DNA from: Hypericum androsaemum
Taxonomy: Eukaryota; Streptophyta; Magnoliopsida; Malpighiales; Hypericaceae
Reading direction: 5' to 3'
Assembly (NCBI GenBank): GCA_963995505.1
Contig: OZ023198.1
Location: 8,857,141-8,921,140 of the forward strand
DNA length: 64,000 nucleotides
This document shows, piece by piece, positions 1-10,854 of the stretch. A program made the position numbers and the translations under genes. The notes under the pieces were generated by a model that saw only the letters and a list, made by a program, of their open reading frames with translations, made no database searches and was not told the DNA's origin. Numbering within the stretch: position 1 is the first letter of the stretch; every line of letters begins with the position of its first letter.

Positions 1-1000
1 CAGCAGCTTAAGGCGAAGACACACCATCATGGAATCAAATCTGGATAGGGGACATGTAGGTCCCACCCATAAATACAATGATTCTCTCTCCCATCCATAT
101 AGGGGACATATGGGTCCAGCTCGATATGCAAGGAAATGCATTCTCCTGACTCTCTCGAGCCTGACATCAAACATTTATGAGGGAACTTATTCCCCATCTC
201 ACAAGGGCAATTTCATGTTTTACACTCAGCCTTTTCCCTTTCTTGTTGCTTTGAGAATATGAGGAAGGTACATCCTCCTTTTTGAAGTAAGCAGAACAAT
301 TAATCTAAAATGGAGAATAATGGAGTTCTTCTTCCTTTTGCTAAGTTTATTTCTTTCCACCGTTCTAGAATTCAAGTAGGCACTAGACCTAAAGTAGGGA
401 AAAAATTATAGGGCTATAGTCGCCGAATAATAATCACCAAAACAAATAAAATGTTCAGTACTGCGACTGGTAGATGACATGATTGTCCGTAGTCTTGCTT
501 GCGTACGCTAGGTCGGGGTGACATACGCCAGAAGTGTAGAAGTTTATGATTCTACTTTTTTAGTTTTTGAAGTTTTTATGAATTTAGTTTGAAATTTTCT
601 TTTTTTTCGTTTCTAAATATTTTGGGAAAAAAAACGTCGGCGAGGGCGACAAACAAGACTTGACACACACACAACCCAAGGCCGAGTGCTTTAGGATTGA
701 CGCGGCCCAATGTTTGACGTGACCTCACGGCTCACGCAGTTCTTGACGGGAAATTGAATTTCTCAAATGGCCTTTCCTCCTTTTTTTCGAATTAAACATA
801 TATTTTTTTAATTTTCTATTCGTCGAATTATTCAGTGAATCGAATCAAAAACTTGATTCTCCGAAGAATTCGATGGATTGACGAATTTATGAAACATGGA
901 TTCAAATTTGATTTGTCTAAAAAATAATTTGAATACAATTTAAAATTCGTATAAATCGGTACAAATCCAAATAGAATTTTTGGACAAATCAAATACCCTA
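1..1000. other. Intergenic, no gene recognised
   Basis: I see no convincing coding region here. The first 280 bases contain two similar stretches around 46-66 and 97-117 (a GGGGACAT core followed by GGTCC). From about 780 to 1000 the DNA is AT-rich and repetitive in GAATT-like words, typical of old transposon debris. The segment includes the distal promoter of the downstream methyltransferase gene. Confidence 0.5.
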
Positions 1001-1045
1001 CTCATTGAAAGAACTAAAAAGGAAGCTTATATGCCCTTTTAGCCG

Positions 1046-1106
1046 CATAGCCCACTTCACTCACCCAAAGCCCAAGAGAGAGAGAGAAACCAAATCATTA
1101 GGCCCA
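1046..1106. promoter_or_regulatory. Cluster of site II (TGGGCC/T) elements upstream of the tRNA methyltransferase
   Basis: On the - strand, TGGGCT occurs at 1049-1054 and 1069-1074 and TGGGCC at 1101-1106; one more TGGGCC lies at 704-709. Site II elements of this form are known targets of TCP factors in plant housekeeping and organelle-biogenesis genes, often in clusters just upstream of the transcription start. The cluster sits 100-160 bp before the chosen ATG and next to GA-rich tracts at 1076-1087 and 1176-1195 that look like 5' UTR. The binding role is inferred from motif and position only. Confidence 0.4.
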
Positions 1107-1205
1107 CAAGAAGCATTCTCTTCCCTATCAAAACAAGAACCAAAACAATTCTCGAAAAAAAGAAAACCAAAACAGGAGAGAGAGAGAGAGAGAGAAGCAG
1201 CTTCC

Positions 1206-3281
1206 ATGAGAAAGTCTCCAACTTCCATTAACCCACTTACAAATGGGGCCAAGCTAGCCCTTTCCACCTATTCTCCAAGCCTATGCTCTCCATGTCCACG
1301 CCATATTCTGGGCCCCACTATGTTCCATGGTACGGGTAGTACCAGAAACAGATATGTCCGAGGTTGCACTGTCGGTGCCGATGAGGCGAGGAGGAGCACT
1401 GACCTGGTGGCCTTGGAGTACTCTGACCTTAATCTCACCGAAAATATTTCTGGGGTATTTGAGATTTTATTTATTCTGTAGTTCTTCTGGTTCTAAAGTT
1501 TTGACCTTTAAGTTCAAGTTTCTGTCTGTCTTTGTAAGAACCGGGAAAGTTTGCGTTTCTTTTTGGTGGGTTTCAGGAACTGGGTCATGTTAGGATCAGG
1601 CAACATGTGAACCCTTTGAGCTCCTCCTTCTCGGTGAGCTTTCTCTCGTTCTAGGTTTTGTAATTAATGTTTGTTGTTAAGTTTTTTAAAGTTTGAAGCT
1701 TTATGTTAGATTCTGTCTCCAATTCTTATGCGGGATCGAACAAACACCGGAAAACATTTCAAGTTGTTGGCTTGTATACTATGTGTTTCGAACTTTTGGG
1801 GACGTTTTGGTTTCTTGATAGGGTGCATGTTTGTTAGGTGCCTGCACAAGTGCCGGATTGGAAGGAAGTTTACAGGGACCCGACATTGCCACTCATGGTT
1901 GATATTGGAAGTGGTAAGTCCTTTCATGTCCGTCTCTGAAGCATGTTCTATGGCAAGTATATCCGCGGGAAGGATATATAGTGATGGTAGTAATGCCGAG
2001 GACATCGAGAAGAAAGCATGTTAGGAACTCGTGTTGCTTGTAGGAGGTGCTGGCTTTCGTCCTCCAGTTTTAGGATTGCCGTGAATCTGAGTTTTAGTTC
2101 TCGACTCTTACTAGCTTAGTAGTCGAATTATTCCTGGGCAGGAGGTTTCTTTTAGTTGCTGATGATGCGTGTTGGTAGTTGCATTCATGTTTGTCTTGTG
2201 TTTTTGTGAGATTCTGATAACTTGTTGTACATGGTGATGACCAATGCTATATTTGCCTGTAACTTTTTGTGTACAACACTGAGTTTGGTAGCTGAAGGAT
2301 TTAAGTTCTCAGGCAGCGGTAGATTCCTTATATGGCTTGCACAAAAGAATCCTGACTCGGGAAACTATCTGGGACTAGAAATTCGACAGAAGGTACGATT
2401 ATTAATCTCTCTGGCTTCAAACTGATTTAGCTCGGTTGCTTCTATTTAGTGTTAATGTTGCCCGAATTCTCCGGATTTTTCTCGTATCGTTGACAAGGAT
2501 TTCATGGTAATTTTCCCTTGATACAGCTAGCTAAGCGTGCTGCACTTTGGGTGAAAGAGTTGGCGCTCAGTAACATGTAAGGGTTCCCTGAATTAATATT
2601 TGAGTAGGAAAAAAAACCGATTTTCTCTTTGTCTATGCTGTTTAATAAAGGGTAAAATGAAATTTTACAGACATTTCCTGTTTGCAAATGCTACAGTTTC
2701 TTTCAGACAACTGGTTCTTTCATACCCGGGACCTCTTAAGCTAGTTTCAATTTTGGTGAGTACATTTTAACATTTGATAGTTAAACATAAATTTTTATTG
2801 GCACATGATAGTCAGTTTTTAGTGTCCCCCAGCTTATTCTAAACTAAATCTGTGTCCACATTACTGAATTATACGCAGTGTCCCGATCCTCATTTCAAGA
2901 ACAGGCATCATAAGAGAAGAGTTCTGCAGAAGCCGTTGGTGGATGATATTGTTGCTAATCTAGTTACTGGAGGACAGGTACAGATTGATTTTTTTTTAAA
3001 GTGTGATTGATTGAGCTAATTGTGAGCTAATATGTAAGTTTGTGGCCAAGCAGGTTTTTGTGCAGTCTGATGTTCATGAAGTGGCTGTTGACATGAGGAA
3101 TCAATTTGATTCAGAGTCGGATGCTCTTCGACATATTGATGAAATTGACCCCCGTTTGCCATGTGATGGTGACGGATGGCTAGTCAGTAATCCGATGGGA
3201 ATAAGGACTGAAAGAGAAATACATGCAGAATCCGAAGGTGCAAAAATTTATAGGAGACTGTACCAAAAGCGGGCACAATGA
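1206..3281 (+). CDS. tRNA (guanine-N7-)-methyltransferase, plant TrmB-like, probably plastid-targeted (8 exons)
   Basis: The enzyme transfers methyl from S-adenosylmethionine to N7 of a tRNA guanine, usually G46. Exons by GT-AG and reading frame: 1206-1454, 1577-1633, 1838-1913, 2313-2392, 2527-2576, 2671-2755, 2879-2977, 3054-3281, giving 307 aa. The SAM-binding motif DIGSGSG lies at residues 124-130 across the exon 3/4 junction, LGLEIRQK closes exon 4, CPDPHFKNRHHKRR starts exon 7, and the family signature TEREIHAE is at 284-291. The first ~40 residues are rich in Ser, Pro and Lys with no acidic residue, like a plastid transit peptide. I chose the ATG at 1206 because it follows a GA-rich leader; an upstream in-frame ATG at 1005 reads through that leader. 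The sequence resembles Arabidopsis At5g17660 as I remember it. No frameshift or stop is seen. Exon calls are by eye. Confidence 0.9.
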
Positions 3282-4030
3282 CTTGAGTAAGAAAACTCTA
3301 TTTCTTTAATGAACTTCTTTCTGTCATTTTTTGATTAAATGCAACTGTAGCTAACCTTTGCGCAATCAACTCTATATATTGCATTTAGTTTCATTTAGTT
3401 GTTGATCGTACGACTGAGACACCAACCATGCATTATTTGATATCAGAAAAATGAGCTTGCTACCGATTAAGACATATCTTTCAAGGAATCAATTACGCAC
3501 TAATTCAATACAGAGCTTAAGGTTTGAGATCGATAGCGGATAAGTCAAAACATGCACTTGCACTCTCAAATATGGTATGCCAACTTTGCTTGGTGTGTGC
3601 AGATTTTGACATTCTGATTCTGGTCATATCTTTCGTTCCTTCTTTCTAAACGCTCCTTTACATTGCAGAATTTGCGTAATCATCGGACGGCGCAGGCAAA
3701 CAAGCAAGGAGTATACTCCCATGGGAGATGCAGGAACAAGAAGAAGGGCTCAGAAGCGGGAAGAACAGGTTGAAGTCCTGTAGTTTAGAGACGAATGCTG
3801 GAAGGGCAACGAGAACGTAAAGAATGGTTTGGATCTTTTGGGAAAAAAAAATGGACAAGAGTTTTGTTCATTTTTAGTGCAAGGGGAATAGAGGTGGAGA
3901 GATATGAACCATGTTCTTTTCCTTCCAACATCTGTAGCATTAATTATTGTTATTATTATTATTATCTGTAGAATTTTGTATTGGTATTTGTTTCAATCTT
4001 ATTCCATTTGCATAGAAACCATCTGTTGTG
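3282..4030 (+). other. Probable 3' UTR of the methyltransferase gene, with a possible intron
   Basis: A GTAAGA donor lies 6 bp after the stop codon (3287) and a pyrimidine-rich tract ends in CATTGCAG at 3661-3668, so an intron at 3287-3668 inside the 3' UTR is plausible. The following ~200 bp are GC-richer than the spacer and encode nothing recognisable. AT-rich sequence near 3940-4020 could contain the poly(A) site. RNA evidence would be needed to confirm it. Confidence 0.35.
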
Positions 4031-4110
4031 ACTTGTGAATTGTACAATTTGTCCTCTGATTGCAAAAATGGCTTATATCTAAAATGTCTAATGTTATTGG
4101 GAGAATTACT

Positions 4111-4916
4111 CGTGGTTTAAAAAATGCGGTCCGATCAGTAGTCCAACTAGTTAGACTGCGAATCATTCACTTGAGCGGCTCGTTTTTAGGACAAAAAATA
4201 GGGTCTGGTTGAACTACCTATTTTCTAGTCGGACCGGGCAGTTTTTACCCACCTGACATAAAATTAGAAATAAAAAACCCCAAAAATCAAAATATCTCGA
4301 AATCGGCCCCGACTACCGATTCTCTCTGTCCCCCCGACTCTCCGGGGACCTCCGGCGTCGTCTCCTACTCTGCTTCCGGCCAGCCATGAAGGGAGCTGGA
4401 GCCATGGATGGGTTGAGGAGGAGAGATGAAGGTCGAGGTGGAGGAAAATGGTGGGTGAACATACCCAGGCCTCACCATCTTCTTTTTTTTTTTAAGACAA
4501 GAATGGGTGGAGGAGGAGATAGATTTTCGTTTTTAGACAAGGAAAATGGTGTTTGTCTTTTCGTTTTTTCTTGTGTTTAGAAGATAGATTTTTTTTATGG
4601 TCTATTTTGAAGATAGATGGAAGTGTCCAGCAAAGAGAGGATAAAAAGTTAAAAAAAAAAGTGTTACCTATAATTAATAAGAGAGAGAAAGGTACATAGA
4701 AAAAGGGCGAAAAGAGTGGGAAAGGGTAAGAGTGCGTGGAAAAGTGGGAGGGGAAGCATGGGGAAAACAAATGTGAAAGGGAGAGATTAAAAGAAAAATT
4801 TTAATATAGGATATAAAAAAAATTCCCGTTCGACCGTTCGAAATACTGGTCGGATTGATCGGACCAGAAAATGGACAAAATTTGGTCCGTACCAAAACCC
4901 GTATTTTAAAACAATA
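4111..4916. mobile_element. hAT-like MITE, copy 1, with GC-rich passenger sequence
   Basis: The element is flanked by the 8-bp duplication GAATTACT (4103-4110 and 4917-4924). Its ends carry GGTTTAAAA at the left and TATTTTAAAACAAT at the right, as in three other copies in this window. Outer parts share words such as GGTCCGTACCAAAACCCGTA with those copies. It is about twice their length because a GC-rich block (about 4300-4480) sits in the middle, starting with CCGACTCTCCGGGGACC. A 64-codon ORF in the block (4386-4580) matches nothing I know. 8-bp duplications are typical of hAT transposons; classification rests on that and on the ends. Confidence 0.7.
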
Positions 4917-4929
4917 GAATTACTTATTT

Positions 4930-5690
4930 GTAACACCAAATTTCAAAAAGATTAATGTTGAGAATTTGAGGCTAACTTCAAAATCTAAAATAATAATTAA
5001 AATAAATTGATTCTATGTTTAACAATGTCAATCTCTTGCAAACTTTTGCTCATCAGATTTTTTTTTGGTTATTGGAAAGAGTGTTGAAAATCTTGCACTT
5101 TGGCACATGTTTTGAGTTGTATAGGAGGATAACTTTTTAATTCGATTTTGTAAAGTAGAGGTATATCTTAATATTAAAACGAAACTAACATTCCCTTTTC
5201 ACAAATTAGAATATCTCATATGTGGAATTATTGGTACATTTACCCATATAAATTATCATATCATCACGCTATTGGATTAGTTACAACCATACCGGTCCCA
5301 TTCGAGTAAAAAACAAAAGACAAATGCAACGGTCCAACAGGATGTGCAATTTCATAAAATTGTCCCATTTTAGATATCTCTCAATATCATTATGTATATT
5401 CGTAAAATTTAAATTTAATTTTTTTAAAAAATAATTTTAATTCTATTATTATTTGGACAAATTTTCATTGATGACAAGAGATTCATGAAGAAACAAATGA
5501 TCAATCTCAAATCTTATTACTAATAAAAATTGATTCAAGTGATGAGATAAATATTTCGAATCTGAAATCATTAAAAAATATCAAATCTTATCCCATACGT
5601 AAAGATTTGCTCCGACGAAGATTACTCATATTAAAACCAACTAATCCACGCTTTAAAATGAAGCCACCCTATGCGTACACCTATTTCCGG
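4930..5690. other. AT-rich intergenic spacer
   Basis: No ORF or recognisable element is seen. It ends in the promoter of the glycine/proline-rich protein gene. Confidence 0.5.
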
Positions 5691-5700
5691 GGTCCGTGAT

Positions 5701-5708
5701 CTATAAAA
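5701..5708 (+). promoter_or_regulatory. TATA box of the glycine/proline-rich protein gene
   Basis: CTATAAAA at 5701-5708 lies in a short GC-richer stretch and about 100 bp before a plausible 5' UTR splice donor. Transcription would start near 5730-5740. This is a motif and spacing inference. Confidence 0.45.
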
Positions 5709-5810
5709 ACTAATTAAAAAAACAAGATTTCGACAATTTAGAAGGACGATTAGGGAAAAAAAAAAGCTACCAACTTTGATCTCTATAGGCTACAGAATTT
5801 GGTGAGCCAC

Positions 5811-6799
5811 CTTTACCCATCTCCATCTCAATTGGGTTCCCTCTGGATTATGTTATTGTTTAATTTGTTGGTGATCTTCGTTTCATGGGGGTTGTGCTCT
5901 TGTTCTTGTCACGCATGTCTAATCTTGAAACATTCTACAAATTGGTTCAAGCGGTAACGAATTTGGATTTTCTTACGAATATTTCGGGTTCAAATTTTAC
6001 GAATAGAAAGCATTATGGTAAAGCCTCCTTAATTAGCTGTCGATGATATTCGACTCTGAATATCAGAAGTTGGCTCGTGTGCTTTCATGGATTATCTTTT
6101 GGCTTCCTTGGGGATTAAGTCGTGTTAGGGTTGATGGGTGCCCTAAAAATCACGCCTTTATAGGGGTTGATGAACTAGGAGGAATTGGATAGTGCAAGGG
6201 AATGTATAAAGGATCGATCTTTAGCAAATACCCAACTTGCTGCTTCTTTGTTTATGTGGTCTTGATGCTGCTTTTGTGTTTAAGACAATAATAGTCTTGC
6301 CGCTGCTATGTCGAATTTGTTTGTCGGTTTTATACGCGGGATTAAGTACGTTTTGATGTCTGCTTATTGATTTGTTATAGTTTGTTGATTGTGGTTATTG
6401 CATGGAAGATGCACATGTAATAGCCAATTTGATGGTAAGGCCTAAAAAGTTAGATTCAAGATTATGGTTTTATTAGTCTATAGATGGAGCTTGACCAACT
6501 GATTGTTTTTTCTTCTAATTCGTTTAGATTGCGTTTTCGATGCTCTAGCTCGCTAATTTTACTTTTCGGGAGGATCTACAGCTCTTTCTGCTTGTTTTGA
6601 TTATGATCATTAGCGGTATTACACCTCTATGATGAGTTTGCAGGTTTATTCTACTGTGAATGTGTAACGCGTAATTTGAGTAGCATCGGATGACTTTCTG
6701 TTTTTTCTTTTGTAAATTTAGAGGCAGTTTGTTATATTATCTTCTTTGATGCATAGATTAGGCCGGGCTCTAACAGGATGCTCTGTTTTTTTAAAGCAG
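5811..6799 (+). other. Probable 5' UTR intron of the glycine/proline-rich protein gene
   Basis: A donor-like GTGAGC follows a short leader near 5801-5811, and a TTTTTTTAAAGCAG acceptor ends near 6800, 12 bp before the ATG. The interval is T-rich, as plant introns are. Around 5935-6030 it holds a stretch with tRNA-like box A (TGGTTCAAGCGG) and box B (GGTTCAAATTT) words, perhaps an old SINE. Leader introns are common in highly expressed plant genes. Exact borders are uncertain. Confidence 0.4.
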
Positions 6800-6811
6800 A
6801 TTTGACAAGAA

Positions 6812-7895
6812 ATGGGAGACGGAAAGGACCCAGATCAGACTGACAAAGGGCTTTTCTCAAGTCTTGCTGGATATGCTGCAGGACAATATCGACCCGGAGG
6901 GTCATACCCTTCTCACGGCTATCCTCCCCAACCGTATCCGCCTCAAGGCTATCCTCCTCCAGGCTATCCGCCTGCAGCATATCCACCTCCCGGTGGATAC
7001 CCACCAGCAGGTTACCCTCCCCATGGAGGATATCCACCCGCCGGATACCCGCCTGCAGGTTATCCTCCTCCAGGTGGTTACCCTCCATCTGGTTATCCAG
7101 GATCCTCTTCACATCATTTAGGTAAATTAGATCCAGTCATCTCTATTCACTTGTCTTCTAGTGGTCATTTTCCCACATAGGAGTATATGTTGCTTCACTC
7201 CTGCTTCATGAATTTGCTTCTTTTTTTTCAAGTTCAAGAACATCCGGATAGCATCCATTTCTTCAATAATCTTGTTGTTCTCCTATCAGTTGGTCCAATG
7301 CTCAAGCTAATCGCTTATTAGCATCTTCATAGCGTGTTCTTAAAAACAACATATTTGCTGGGTTATGTTGTTTTTATTTGTCCTGTTTTTGCGTATGGCC
7401 AATTAAAGGACTTGCAGAAGAAGAATACTGCAGAATTTTACGTTTCAATTGGCGTTTCAAGCTCTTAACGCACCAATAACTCAACTACGCACTCATATAT
7501 GTTCGAATGAGCAGTTTTCCCCAGGAAACATGATTTGCAATTGTCATCATTCCCTTCTATTTTAGCAATACTTTTGAATGTCAATATGCATCCGTTTCTT
7601 TTTCCATACAAGGTGTTCAATTTGATTAACGTTTCGTGTTTGTTCAAATGATAATCAAGGGCACGGATCCAGTATGGGGCCACTGTTAGTCGGGGGAGCT
7701 GCGGCCGCAGCTGCTGCTTATGGGGCACACCAGCTATCACACGGTCACCATGGCGGCTACGGCTATGGCTATGGCCATGGTGGTGGTCATGGAATGTTCC
7801 ATCATGGCAAGTACAAGCACGGCAAATACGGTAAACGCTGGAAGCACGGCAGGTTTGGAAAGCACAAGGGGAAGTTCTTCAAGAGATGGAAGTGA
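6812..7895 (+). CDS. Glycine/proline-rich protein, GRP-A3 type (2 exons)
   Basis: The exons are 6812-7121 and 7660-7895, joined within a Gly codon, giving 181 aa. Residues 1-28 are the conserved head (DKGLFSSLAGYAAGQY). About 33-98 is a repeat of YPPxGYPP units. A short Ala run (GGAAAAAAAYGAHQ) follows after the intron. The tail is Gly/His-rich and then Lys/His-rich, with HGKYKHGKYGK and a final FKRWK. This order matches the plant family named after carrot glycine-rich protein A3 and Arabidopsis At5g17650. The biochemical function is not established; these small proteins are usually abundant and possibly membrane- or wall-associated. There is no signal peptide. The repeat block makes long ORFs in other frames, which are artefacts. 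Confidence 0.9.
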
Positions 7896-8300
7896 TCCTC
7901 CCGACAGTCGGAACTCGGACCATACTAGAGCCACCTGTATCCGCCATGGCCGCCAATCTATTTTACTTGTTTTAGCCTTTCTGTCCCTCCCGATGACTCC
8001 GAGAATTCTTCTTGTGCTAATCCTACCTATGTGGTTTTTTCTGTGCATATGCATAATCGTGGTATATGATTTGGTATAACAGTGTTATGATTTCATGATA
8101 CTCTCTATTTATGGCGGGTCTTACATGGTTCACTTCTTTTCCGTTGGGTTTTATTGATTTCCAATGATCATAGTCTAGTTAATCTACGCATAATGTGATT
8201 TATTTCAGCTAATTAAAACAAGGGCAACCTAATCACGAAACATCCTCATCGTGAACGTTAAATAATAGCAAGGCCCGTCATATAGAGGCTTAGCCATAAG

Positions 8301-8684
8301 CAATGTTTTAAAAAACCAATCGAAGGGCGCCCGGGATTCTTCTCGTTTTCGTGTTCATCCGGTACAATTTTTCAAACTGGTTAGACCGAAAGTTTTTAAA
8401 TAAAAAATATTATTAATTATATTTAGTATTAAAATGTTCAATAATTATAAATATAGTCTAATTTTGTTGAAAAATTATATAATTTACAAGTATTAAAACT
8501 ATAATCACTTTTACTCTAATAAAACTCAAAATATATTTTTCTACAAAAAGAAATTTCTTGCTGTTTTATCTTGACCGACCGAATAAAACAGGTAACTTCA
8601 CCATCCGAATTTAGGTCTAAAAATAACCTGATTTATCTCTAGGCCACGATACGACCAATCGGATCGCGTTTCTTTAAAACATTA
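8301..8684. mobile_element. hAT-like MITE, copy 2
   Basis: The left end CAATGTTTTAAAA and right end TTTAAAACATT form short inverted repeats like those of copies 1, 3 and 4. The flanks GCCATAAG (8293-8300) and ACCATAAG (8685-8692) agree at 7 of 8 bases, consistent with an 8-bp target duplication. The interior is AT-rich and noncoding. Confidence 0.6.
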
Positions 8685-8816
8685 ACCATAAGCCGAGCGT
8701 GTAGTAGGAATGGCAATGAGTAGGGTAGGGTATTGGTAGGACCCTACCCATACCCTAGTTTGGAAAGTTGGACACATACCCTACTCTAGGCCTTCGACAA
8801 ATTTTATTACTAGACC

Positions 8817-9074
8817 TGTGATATTCCGTAAAGGATATATACTGTCTGAAATGCTTAAGTGATTTGATTTGACTATCCATATCAACAAGGTGCACCTTCT
8901 TTTCTAGCACACATCCTGAGAGAACTCCAAGGTTAAATGTGTTTGGCCGGGAGTAGGATCAAGATGGGTGACCTCCTGGAAAGTTTCTGGGATGCGTGCG
9001 AGTGAGGACAAAACATGCTAGAAAAGACTCGTGTTGGTCTGTGGAGACAGTCGGTCGGATCAAGGGGTGTTACA
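8817..9074 (+). repeat. Cassandra 5' LTR
   Basis: 258-bp LTR beginning TGTGATATTCCG and ending GGTGTTACA, with the 5S-like segment near its middle. It is immediately followed by the primer-binding site. Confidence 0.93.
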
Positions 9075-9160
9075 TTTGGTATCAGAGTAATTACGGTTCT
9101 GGGACTGTTCTGTGTTCTGTCTGGTACGACGAGGACATCGCGTATTTAAGGAGGAGTGAA

Positions 9161-9418
9161 TGTGATATCCCGTAAATGATATATACTGTCTGAAATGTTT
9201 AAGTGATTTGATTTGACTATCCATATCTACAAGGTGCACCTTCTTTTCTGGCACACATCCTGAGAGAACTCCAAGGTTAAACGCGTTTGGCCGGAAGTAG
9301 GATCAGGATGGGTGACCTCCTGTAAAGTTTCTGGGATGCGTACGAGTGAGGACAAAGCAGGCTAGAAAAGACTCGTGTTGATTTGTGGAGATAGTCGGTC
9401 GGATCATGGGGTGTTACA
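9161..9418 (+). repeat. Cassandra 3' LTR
   Basis: Second 258-bp LTR, same ends, preceded by the purine tract AAGGAGGAGTGAA. Differences from the 5' LTR are spread evenly and are mostly transitions. Confidence 0.93.
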
Positions 9419-9880
9419 AGACCCATACTCTTACCCTCAGAATCTGCAGGGTCCGACACTTAAATTAAAATGCAAGATATTTTTGATAATTTTAAACATA
9501 AAATTTTAATTCTTTATATAAAATTCAAATAAATCATAACGGATATGTGAATATTAATCATGAAATATCTAGTATATCAATAAAGAAAATTAAAAATATA
9601 TATACTTCGAATTTTAGAATCGATATTATGGAACATATTTGAGCATATTTGAGAACTCTATTATAATTTATAAGTAAATTTTAAAGATAAAGGAGTCTAA
9701 TTAGGATTTAGATAGGGTATACTTCAAATTAGGGCAAAATGGTAAGGGAAGGATAGGAATTCATACCATACCCTAGACCTCACATCGAAAAGTGAACACA
9801 TACTCATATCTTACTTTAGATTCAGTCAAAATCAACGTACTCTCAACTCACAGGATAAAAGTAGAGTCCGCCTCTCAGGA

Positions 9881-10630
9881 TATATGTATTTTAGCCATCG
9901 TGTAGTTTGATATTGGAAAGCGGCGCATCTTTCAGTGTTGGGCTTTTAGCCATGGACTCTAGCTGCAGGGAGCCTGGGCCAGTAATATTAGTTAATGTTT
10001 ATGTTTCTTACATAGAATTAAAATAATGCTAATATAGTATATAATTAGGGCATATGATCAGTTTGGATACGCGTTACTTTCCATTGACCAAGAAATAATT
10101 TGCACCCTTTTGAACCACTAATGATGAAATTTCAATCAAGGCAAATATATGAGAGTCAGAGATTGAACTCTAAATTCAATTCTCTCAATTTATAAATTGT
10201 TAAATTTTTAATCACGAATATAGGCGGCCAGGTCTGTTAATTTTAATAAATAATATTATACATTTTCAATAATAATTAATATTTATAAATTTCAAAACTT
10301 AATTATTCATACACATGATACGACTTGAATTAATTTCGATGGCACATGCCAAATTTGTTTTGGGAGCACAATAATAATTTTCCACCCGAGTTTCTTACTG
10401 GCCACAGAATGCATTTTTTTTTGGAAGAACACCACAGAATGCATATAGATCTCTAGTTTAGTGTTTATACGTCAAATATTTAGGTCAGTAGGTGTAGCCC
10501 AGATAGGCCTCTCTGTCTACATGGCACGTTTCATACAGGAGCTTTCACGTGGGTTTATTTTGAAATTTAACTAGACGATGGTTCGGCTGCAAATAGTTTG
10601 TGTATAAACAGTGGACTAGTCAGCTTGTCG
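9881..10630. other. AT-rich spacer
   Basis: No gene is seen. It contains one of the very small poly-A insertions (10402-10444), listed separately. Confidence 0.45.
10402..10444 (-). mobile_element. Very small poly-A-tailed insertion, 17 nt, with 13-bp target duplication
   Basis: The direct repeat CCACAGAATGCAT (10402-10414 and 10432-10444) flanks 17 nt that read TGTTCTTCCAAAAAAAA on the - strand. A target duplication plus a terminal A run is the mark of LINE-type target-primed insertion; only the extreme 3' tail was copied. Confidence 0.6.
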
Positions 10631-10647
10631 AGATACCAATTCTATCA

Positions 10648-10837
10648 TCAATAATCACTTAGATTAATTGGTAAAGAAGTTGTTCTAACTTAATTAAGAT
10701 CTCGAGTTCGAGTCTTTGTGAACACAACAGTGTTAAATACTTGTTGGGAGAACTTTGCCACCTTTCAAAGATCCTACCGACTCGAACTTGGATTAGTCGG
10801 CCTAGTGGATCGGATATCAAGTAGTTATAAACCAAAA
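10648..10837 (+). mobile_element. tRNA-derived SINE with 17-bp target duplication
   Basis: The exact 17-bp repeat AGATACCAATTCTATCA (10631-10647 and 10838-10854) flanks 190 bp. The head has a box A-like TTAATTGGTAAAG and a box B-like GAGTTCGAGTC, the two internal Pol III promoter parts of tRNA-derived SINEs. The tail ends ACCAAAAA. Related degraded copies lie near 16700, 32880-33060 (- strand) and 49340-49435 (- strand). Confidence 0.85.
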
Positions 10838-10854
10838 AGATACCAATTCTATCA

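Larger units (their letters stand above)
8817..9418 (+). mobile_element. Cassandra-type TRIM retrotransposon with 5S-rRNA-like LTRs
   Basis: The element has two 258-bp LTRs (8817-9074 and 9161-9418), starting TG and ending CA, about 7% diverged by eye. The 86-bp interior holds only a primer site TGGTATCAGAG (9077-9087, initiator tRNA-Met type) and a polypurine tract (about 9149-9160). The exact 5-bp duplication AGACC flanks it (8812-8816, 9419-9423). Each LTR carries a 5S rRNA-like segment (about 8908-8990 and 9252-9334) with AGAACTCC..GGTTAA and GATGGGTGACCTCCTG. Terminal repeats with 5S sequence define Cassandra, a nonautonomous LTR family of plants. In real 5S genes this segment contains the internal Pol III promoter. 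No protein is encoded. Confidence 0.95.
8706..9880. mobile_element. Unclassified repeat rich in GGGTA/TACCC that hosts the TRIM
   Basis: Sequence before and after the TRIM is rich in GTAGGGTAGGGT and TACCCATACCC words (8720-8760 and 9420-9440, 9715-9790). A similar start (TAGGGATGACAAAAAAATTC) occurs at 63772. It looks like an old nonautonomous element split by the TRIM. I could not define its ends or target duplication. Confidence 0.3.

Noticed and set aside
1706..2024. Overlapping ~99-codon ORFs on both strands in the methyltransferase gene
   Set aside because: They span intron 2, exon 3 and intron 3 of the methyltransferase and have no family resemblance.
6732..7121. 126-codon - strand and 85-codon + strand ORFs over the GRP gene
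   Set aside because: They are other frames of the GYPP repeat block in the true exon.
7720..8079. 119-codon + strand ORF in GRP exon 2
   Set aside because: It is a shifted frame of the Gly/His-rich exon; composition gives its Met/Ala-rich look.
8908..9334. Functional 5S rRNA genes
   Set aside because: Both 5S-like stretches are partial, diverged and lie inside matched LTRs of a TRIM.
10648..10710. A tRNA gene, because of box A and box B words
   Set aside because: The stretch cannot fold into a full cloverleaf as read, lacks an acceptor stem and is the head of a SINE with target duplications.
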